Below, piece after piece: positions 52,807-57,588 of a DNA stretch of 57,588 nucleotides. The notes beneath the pieces are model-generated. The model worked only from the letters and a program-made list of their open reading frames with translations. It was not told the origin of the DNA and made no database searches. How positions within the stretch are numbered: position 1 is the stretch's first letter; each line of letters starts with the position of its first letter. The stretch comes from Gammaproteobacteria bacterium (GTDB lineage Bacteria; Pseudomonadota; Gammaproteobacteria; Steroidobacterales; Rariloculaceae): the NCBI GenBank assembly GCA_022820625.1, contig JAJEFE010000114.1, forward strand, positions 1 through 57,588. The letters are read 5' to 3'. Position numbers and translations under genes: made by a program.

Positions 52807-54330
52807 ATGAAGTCCATCATTGTTGTCGGCTCCGGCGTCGCGGGCGCAGTGCTGGCCAGGCAACTCCTGGCCAATGGAGATGTTCAGATCACCATGTTCG
52901 AAGCCGGCCCCGATTTTCCACCGGGCAACCGCCGCATCTGGCTTGATCTCCTGGTGGGCAATGACCGTATCTACGAACCGTTCGTCGATGACCCGCGGGA
53001 AGAGAACGAGTATTTCGGATTACGTGGCTCAAGATTGTTCATGACAGGCGGTACTACCAATCACTGGGGCGGGCTCACGCCCCGCTTCAAGCCGGAAGAC
53101 TTCGAACTGAGATCCCGCACGGGATACGGGGTCGACTGGCCCATCGATTACGATGATCTGGCGCCCTACTACGCGCAAGCGGAAATCCTGTTGGGCGTCA
53201 CGGGCGATTCGGACAACGACGATCCTCCGCGCTACGGCGCCAGGTACCCCTTCCCGGCAACGGCCTTTACTCTGGGTGACAGGGTGGTTATCGATGCCCT
53301 GGAAAGCCATGGTATCTCCTATGGACACATGTCGATCGCCCGCGCCGGCAATCGATGTATCACGACCGGCACCTGCGATTACTGCCCCGTGAATGCACGC
53401 TATACGGCGCTCTTCGATCTCGCACAGCTGCAAATCGAATACGGTGACAAACTGACCCTGCGGACCGAATCGCCGGTAACAAGAATACTGATGGATGGAA
53501 AGAATCGAACGCGTGGCGTCGAATTTCTTGACCTCAGGACGGGCGCTCCCGGTTCAATGGAAGCTGAGGCTGTCATCGTTTGCGCCGGTACTTTCGAATC
53601 CTGCAAACTCCTGCTCGCCTCCACCAGCGAGGACTGGCCTGTCGGTATCGGCAACGACTCGGATCACGTCGGCCGGCACCTGATTGGTCATCCGGTGTTT
53701 TTCGCCGCGGGTGTTCGGCCCGGAAACCCGGACAAGATTGCCAGTGAACTTGGCTTTGACTCCCTGATCAGCCGGCATTTCGATTCACCGGAGTATCAAC
53801 ACAAGGGCAAGATGTGGTTTTCCGGCAGTGCCGGCATGACAACCTCTCTGGAAGAACAGATTATTTCAAACGTTTCACGGCCCGAAATGAATGCAAGCCT
53901 GACTTCCGAGCTGATGGTTTCCCTGGGGGGTGAGATGGAGCAATTTGAAAGCCCGGAAAACCGAGTGACCCTGGGACGAGGCACGACGAGACATGGGCTG
54001 CCCATGACAGACATTCACGTTGGTGTTCATGAGATCAACCTTCAGACACGACAGGAACACGTGCAGACGTTTGTCGAGATCCTGAAGACGGCAGGCTGCA
54101 GGGAAGACAGCATCGAAACCGGGGCCCTGAATCCCGACGGGGCGCACGCTTCTGCCACCTGCCGCATGAGTCGCTCCGATGCAAACGGTGTCGTCGATCC
54201 GAATCTACGGGTTCACGGCACGGACAATCTTTATGTTTGTTCCAATGCCGTCTTCCCCAGCATCGCGGCAGCCAATCCGACCCTGACTCTCGCCGCGTTG
54301 GCCGTTCGTCTTGGCGAGTATCTCGTTTGA
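52807..54330 (+). CDS. GMC-family oxidoreductase (periplasmic dehydrogenase large subunit), 507 aa
   Basis: This is an FAD-dependent GMC oxidoreductase. The Rossmann motif is VVGSGVAGAVLARQL with FEAGPDF; MTGGTTNHWGGL is the second FAD-binding region. CITTGTCDYCPVN supplies clustered Cys of unknown role. The C-terminal domain with HASATCRMS and NLYVCSNAVFPSIAAANP is that of gluconate- and sorbitol-type dehydrogenases. The reaction is oxidation of an alcohol or sugar acid with electrons passed to a cytochrome or quinone. It lacks its own signal and depends on the small subunit, one base upstream, for export. The substrate is unknown. A decayed copy is at 47942-48273. Confidence 0.9.
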   Translation: MKSIIVVGSGVAGAVLARQLLANGDVQITMFEAGPDFPPGNRRIWLDLLVGNDRIYEPFVDDPREENEYFGLRGSRLFMTGGTTNHWGGLTPRFKPEDFELRSRTGYGVDWPIDYDDLAPYYAQAEILLGVTGDSDNDDPPRYGARYPFPATAFTLGDRVVIDALESHGISYGHMSIARAGNRCITTGTCDYCPVNARYTALFDLAQLQIEYGDKLTLRTESPVTRILMDGKNRTRGVEFLDLRTGAPGSMEAEAVIVCAGTFESCKLLLASTSEDWPVGIGNDSDHVGRHLIGHPVFFAAGVRPGNPDKIASELGFDSLISRHFDSPEYQHKGKMWFSGSAGMTTSLEEQIISNVSRPEMNASLTSELMVSLGGEMEQFESPENRVTLGRGTTRHGLPMTDIHVGVHEINLQTRQEHVQTFVEILKTAGCREDSIETGALNPDGAHASATCRMSRSDANGVVDPNLRVHGTDNLYVCSNAVFPSIAAANPTLTLAALAVRLGEYLV

Positions 54331-54362
54331 ATCTGAAAATGTGACGGCTCGAAGGGTCCGGC

Positions 54363-55388
54363 ATGACTCGGTTCGTTGACGTTTCCGCCCTGCGCCGGAT
54401 TGTGAACCGCCCTGGCGCGGGCCGTTTCCTGTCCGGCCTGGCGGCGGCCATGCGCGAAGATTTTCGGCGTTGGGAATCGTTCGAGAAGAGCACCCGGCTC
54501 GCCAGTCACAGCGAGATCGGAGTGATCGAGTTGATGCCGGTCGCCGACGGGGAGCGGTACGCGTTCAAGTACGTCAACGGTCATCCCGCCAATGCGAAGA
54601 GGGGGCTGCCCACGGTCATGGCCTTCGGCGTGCTGGCCGATGTCGAGACGGGTTACCCGATGCTCCTTTCCGAAATGACGCTGACGACGGCTTTTCGGAC
54701 AGCGGCGGCATCCGCCGTCGCGGCCGAGTTGCTTGCCCGACCGGATTCGCGAGCGATGGGGATAATCGGGTGCGGCGCGCAAGCCGAGTTTCAGGCCATC
54801 GCCTTTCACGAAATGCTCAGCATTGACGAATTGAGGATATTCGACATCGACACAAGCGCCATGGAAAAACTGGCCCGCAACCTGTCGGACACCATCGAAC
54901 TGAAGGTAACGCCGGTCGGGTCGTCCTCCGAAGCAGCAACAGGCGCCGACATCGTGACGACCTGTACCGCGGACAAGACACTGGCCACGATCCTGACGCC
55001 GGACATGGTGGAACCCGGCATGCACATCAATGCGATTGGCGGGGATTGCCCGGGCAAGACCGAACTCCACGTCGACGTGCTCCGCAGTGCGAAGGTCTTT
55101 GTCGAGTACGAACCGCAAACCAGGATCGAAGGTGACATCCAGCAGCTTTCCGGCGATTACCCGGTCCACGAACTGGGGCAGGTGATCGCAGGCACGGAAA
55201 CGGGGCGCGAATGCGAGGAGCAGGTGACCGTGTTCGATTCGGTTGGATTTGCGCTGGAGGATTTCTCCGCCCTCCGCTACGTTTACGAACTGGCCATGGA
55301 GTTCGACGAGGGAGAAGACATCGAGTTGGTCCCTGACCTCAAGGACCCCAGAGACCTGTTCGATTTGACGAAGCGCCGCGCCGGGTGA
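54363..55388 (+). CDS. ocd: Ornithine cyclodeaminase, 341 aa
   Basis: This enzyme converts L-ornithine to L-proline and ammonia, using NAD+ catalytically. The catalytic aspartate is Asp228 in GGDCPGKTEL, at the same position as in Pseudomonas putida OCD. The NAD motif is GIIGCGAQAEF, and FDSVGFALEDFSALRYVY is the OCD-specific C-terminal signature. It lies directly before arginase, so arginine could be turned into proline in two steps. It is separated from the GMC gene by 32 bases on the same strand. Confidence 0.92.
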   Translation: MTRFVDVSALRRIVNRPGAGRFLSGLAAAMREDFRRWESFEKSTRLASHSEIGVIELMPVADGERYAFKYVNGHPANAKRGLPTVMAFGVLADVETGYPMLLSEMTLTTAFRTAAASAVAAELLARPDSRAMGIIGCGAQAEFQAIAFHEMLSIDELRIFDIDTSAMEKLARNLSDTIELKVTPVGSSSEAATGADIVTTCTADKTLATILTPDMVEPGMHINAIGGDCPGKTELHVDVLRSAKVFVEYEPQTRIEGDIQQLSGDYPVHELGQVIAGTETGRECEEQVTVFDSVGFALEDFSALRYVYELAMEFDEGEDIELVPDLKDPRDLFDLTKRRAG

Positions 55389-55396
55389 CACGGGCC

Positions 55397-56317
55397 ATGA
55401 TTCAGACCGGGAAACCCATTCACATCATCAACGTGCCGCTCGATCTGGGCGCGTCGCGCCGGGGAACCGACGCGGGCCCGTCGGCGTTTCGCGTGGCGGG
55501 TCTCAAAAAGGCGATCCATTCACTGGGATATTCGAACGTGAGGGAAACGGACGTTGCGATCCCATCCATGGAAACGGCGCCGCCGGGCGATGCCAGTGCA
55601 CGCTACAAGACCGAGATTCTGGCGGCGTGCACGCTACTGGCCGAGCACACCCGCGACGCGCTCGAAGCCGGGGAGTGGCCGCTCGTGATCGGCGGCGACC
55701 ACTCCATCGCCATGGGCACCGTGTCGGGCGTATCCGCACACTTGAAACGCTCGGACGACACGCTCGGCGTCATCTGGTTCGACGCACACGGCGACATGAA
55801 TCTTCCCGAGACCTCGCCGTCAGGAAATGTGCACGGCATGCCGCTCGCGCACCTGCTCGGCTATGGCGATCCGCAACTGTCCGGTATTCTGGGCGTCTAC
55901 CCCGCGGTCGATGCGCGACACGTCGTTTTGATCGGGATTCGGGATATCGACGAGGACGAGCGCGACTTCATTCATGCATCCGGCGTCACGGCCTTCACCA
56001 TGCGCGAAATAGACCAACTCGGAATGAACCGGGTTGCCGGCGAGGCGCTTGAGATCGTCAACAACGGCACGGCGGGGTTTCACGTCAGCTTCGACCTGGA
56101 CGGCTGCGACCCGGAAGTCATTCCCGGCACCGGAACCGTTGTCCCCGGCGGGGTCAGCTTCAGGGAGGCGCACCTGCTGCTGGAAGAATGCGCGGCGGAC
56201 GGACGGATGACGTCCATGGAAGTCGTTGAACTCAATCCGTTCCTCGATCACGCCAACATCTCCGCCGAACGAGCCGTGACACTGGTCCAGAGCGCCCTGG
56301 GCCGGAGCATCCTCTGA
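55397..56317 (+). CDS. rocF: Arginase, 306 aa
   Basis: This binuclear Mn hydrolase splits arginine into ornithine and urea. The metal motifs are GGDHSIAMG, FDAHGDMNLP and SFDLDGCDP. The GNVHGMPLAHLLG stretch, the C-terminal EVVELNPFLD and the length favour arginase over agmatinase. The start may be ATG 55397 or the in-frame GTG at 55385, which overlaps the cyclodeaminase stop (GTGA). The arginase-cyclodeaminase pairing is the arginine-to-proline route known from Agrobacterium-type bacteria. Confidence 0.92.
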   Translation: MIQTGKPIHIINVPLDLGASRRGTDAGPSAFRVAGLKKAIHSLGYSNVRETDVAIPSMETAPPGDASARYKTEILAACTLLAEHTRDALEAGEWPLVIGGDHSIAMGTVSGVSAHLKRSDDTLGVIWFDAHGDMNLPETSPSGNVHGMPLAHLLGYGDPQLSGILGVYPAVDARHVVLIGIRDIDEDERDFIHASGVTAFTMREIDQLGMNRVAGEALEIVNNGTAGFHVSFDLDGCDPEVIPGTGTVVPGGVSFREAHLLLEECAADGRMTSMEVVELNPFLDHANISAERAVTLVQSALGRSIL

Positions 56318-56469
56318 TCCCGGCCGGATCGGGGTTCATTCAAACTCCGGTGCAGTACGGACGAGAGGTTCGAATTCGTGCTTCCGAAAAACGAATGGCA
56401 CGAGATTTACAATACGCCAGAAGACACACCAGTGCCTGAGACGGGCGCCAATAAAGGAACCGCAAACAC

Positions 56470-57414
56470 ATGGACATACTCGACCTCGCCACCATAAGGA
56501 GGCACCTGGACATCGACGCGGTGCGCCAGGATTGCGAACGAAATTTCGACGAGTACAGCAAGGGCAATTCCGTCGTCCCGCCGGTCGGCTACCTGGCCTT
56601 CCCTGACGGCGAGTGCCACATCAAGTACGGCTTCATCAAGGGCGACCCCTACTTTGTCGTCAAGATCGCCGCCGGCTTCTACCGGAATGTCGACAAGGGA
56701 CTCAAACCGAGCACCGGCATGATGTTGATTTGCTCCACAGAAACCGGTTACCCACTGGCAGTGCTGAACGATGAAGGTCATTTGACGGACATGCGCACGG
56801 CCATAGCAGGTTCCATAGCGGCAAAGTTCCTGGCGCCGGCTGGTATCCGGCGGATCGGTATCGTCGGCGCCGGCATCCAGGCCCGATTGCAACTGGAATG
56901 TCTTCGCTCGATAACGGACTGCCGCAGGGTTCTGGTCTGGAACAGGACCCTGGCGAACGCGGAGGGGCTGGTGCGGTCGCTGTCCGATTCGAACCTGGAC
57001 GCGCAGGTAGCGGAGGATCTGGAACACCTGGTTCGATCAAGTAATCTCATCGTGACCACGACACCGGCAAAGGAACCCCTGATTTGCGCCGATTGGGTAC
57101 AAGCCGGCACACACATTACGGCTGTCGGCGCCGATGCCCCGGGAAAACAGGAACTCGATGAAGCGCTCATGGAAAAAGCCGACATCTGCGTCGTCGATTC
57201 CGCGTCACAGTGCATCGATCATGGCGAAACTCATACTGCAATCGCCAATGGCCTCATCGATGCGTCGAAGCTTGTGGAGCTCGGAGACGTGATCGGAGGC
57301 CGGGCGACCGGACGTGAGACGCCGGAACAGGTATCTATCGCCGATCTGACAGGGGTCGCCGTTCAGGATATCGCAATTGCAACATCCGTATACGAACGCT
57401 GGCGGCAGGCCTGA
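56470..57414 (+). CDS. Ornithine cyclodeaminase/mu-crystallin family enzyme (possible pyrroline-2-carboxylate reductase), 314 aa
   Basis: This Rossmann-fold NAD(P)-dependent enzyme has GIVGAGIQARLQL for cofactor binding and VGADAPGKQEL with the catalytic-site Asp, but lacks the FALEDFSALRYVY signature of true cyclodeaminases. The family includes ketimine reductases, EutC and pyrroline-2-carboxylate reductases, which complement proline-racemase-family dehydratases in 3-hydroxyproline use. That would fit the gene at 33204, but the evidence is contextual. AAAGGAA precedes the start. The leader and first codons are duplicated at 51554-51673. The last 174 bases of the window (57415-57588) hold no recognisable feature. 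Confidence 0.87.
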   Translation: MDILDLATIRRHLDIDAVRQDCERNFDEYSKGNSVVPPVGYLAFPDGECHIKYGFIKGDPYFVVKIAAGFYRNVDKGLKPSTGMMLICSTETGYPLAVLNDEGHLTDMRTAIAGSIAAKFLAPAGIRRIGIVGAGIQARLQLECLRSITDCRRVLVWNRTLANAEGLVRSLSDSNLDAQVAEDLEHLVRSSNLIVTTTPAKEPLICADWVQAGTHITAVGADAPGKQELDEALMEKADICVVDSASQCIDHGETHTAIANGLIDASKLVELGDVIGGRATGRETPEQVSIADLTGVAVQDIAIATSVYERWRQA

Positions 57415-57588
57415 AGCGCCAGTGATGCGGCATTATCGGGTTAGCGCAGCACTGATATGGATTGACCTTTCAAGTCTGTCATCAAACTTCCGAAAGTGTC
57501 TTCCTCTTTTCTTCTAATTCCCAAAATAATGGTGGGGCCTGTGGAGTTCGTGGGCGAGAGGCCCGCGAATGGGGGCAGGCGGTGGGCA

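Noticed and set aside
1..57588. CRISPR arrays, tRNA or rRNA genes, intact transposases
   Set aside because: No regularly spaced repeats, no cloverleaf or rRNA-like sequence and no transposase frame was recognised on reading; a dedicated scan could still find a tRNA.

Overview
The window reads as a GC-rich (about 60% by eye) Gram-negative chromosome segment. Lipoprotein and Tat signals, a TonB-dependent receptor, DUF6152-type, DUF885 and DUF2780 proteins and sodium:solute symporters point to a marine or host-associated gammaproteobacterium. That placement is an inference, because no rRNA, tRNA or phylogenetic marker is present. No CRISPR array or intact transposase was seen.

Layout. 0-7.3 kb: two DUF6152-like exported proteins, then a Tat-linked xanthine-dehydrogenase-family molybdoenzyme (2Fe-2S, Mo and FAD subunits) followed by a 52-residue membrane microprotein and a cytochrome b561-type subunit. 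7.3-16 kb: a rearranged zone. A small unknown gene and a reductive-dehalogenase-like gene each occur as one intact copy and one fragment, and the fragments flank a segment of about 6.3 kb that holds a DUF885 lipoprotein, an M24 protein, an amidohydrolase and remnants of a PLP dehydratase, an M24 peptidase, a gamma-glutamyltransferase and a frameshifted DUF2780 gene. 15.7-22.5 kb (minus strand): DapA/HypD-like aldolase, Na+ symporter, RTX-repeat lipoprotein, M24 protein and the intact reductive-dehalogenase-like gene, apparently one operon. 22.7-36.2 kb: aldo/keto reductase, an SDR whose catalytic Tyr is Phe, NicX/M29-like protein, amidohydrolase, MFS transporter, ketoglutarate-semialdehyde-type dehydrogenase, two proline-racemase-family enzymes (Cys/Cys and Ser/Cys), GntR/FCD regulator, TolB-like beta-propeller and an S15/CocE hydrolase. 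36.3-37 kb: a Phd/PIN toxin-antitoxin pair. 37-45.2 kb (minus): a TonB receptor followed by four tightly coupled M24-fold genes. 45.4-57.4 kb: two ureohydrolases, Na+ symporter, Tat-type small subunit plus GMC oxidoreductase, a large BNR/VPS10-type propeller protein, ornithine cyclodeaminase and a second cyclodeaminase-family enzyme, with decayed duplicates of the symporter, GMC and cyclodeaminase genes.

How the genes may work together. The unifying theme is proline, hydroxyproline and arginine. Secreted M24 proteins, an S15-type hydrolase and a dipeptidase-like amidohydrolase could act on proline-containing peptides. A TonB receptor and Na+ symporters could import products. A proline-racemase-family epimerase, a HypD-like aldolase and an aldehyde dehydrogenase match three of the four steps from trans-4-hydroxyproline to 2-oxoglutarate; the D-hydroxyproline oxidase or dehydrogenase is not seen. 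Arginase and ornithine cyclodeaminase would turn arginine into proline. Similar AT-rich motifs occur in several divergent promoter regions near these genes and could be operators for the GntR regulator.

Most striking: (1) a four-gene M24 operon in which only the first gene keeps all metal ligands; (2) a cytosolic-looking reductive-dehalogenase-like protein with the Tyr/Asn/Arg spacing recalled for PceA; (3) duplicated blocks that have decayed reciprocally; (4) the molybdoenzyme-microprotein-cytochrome b operon.
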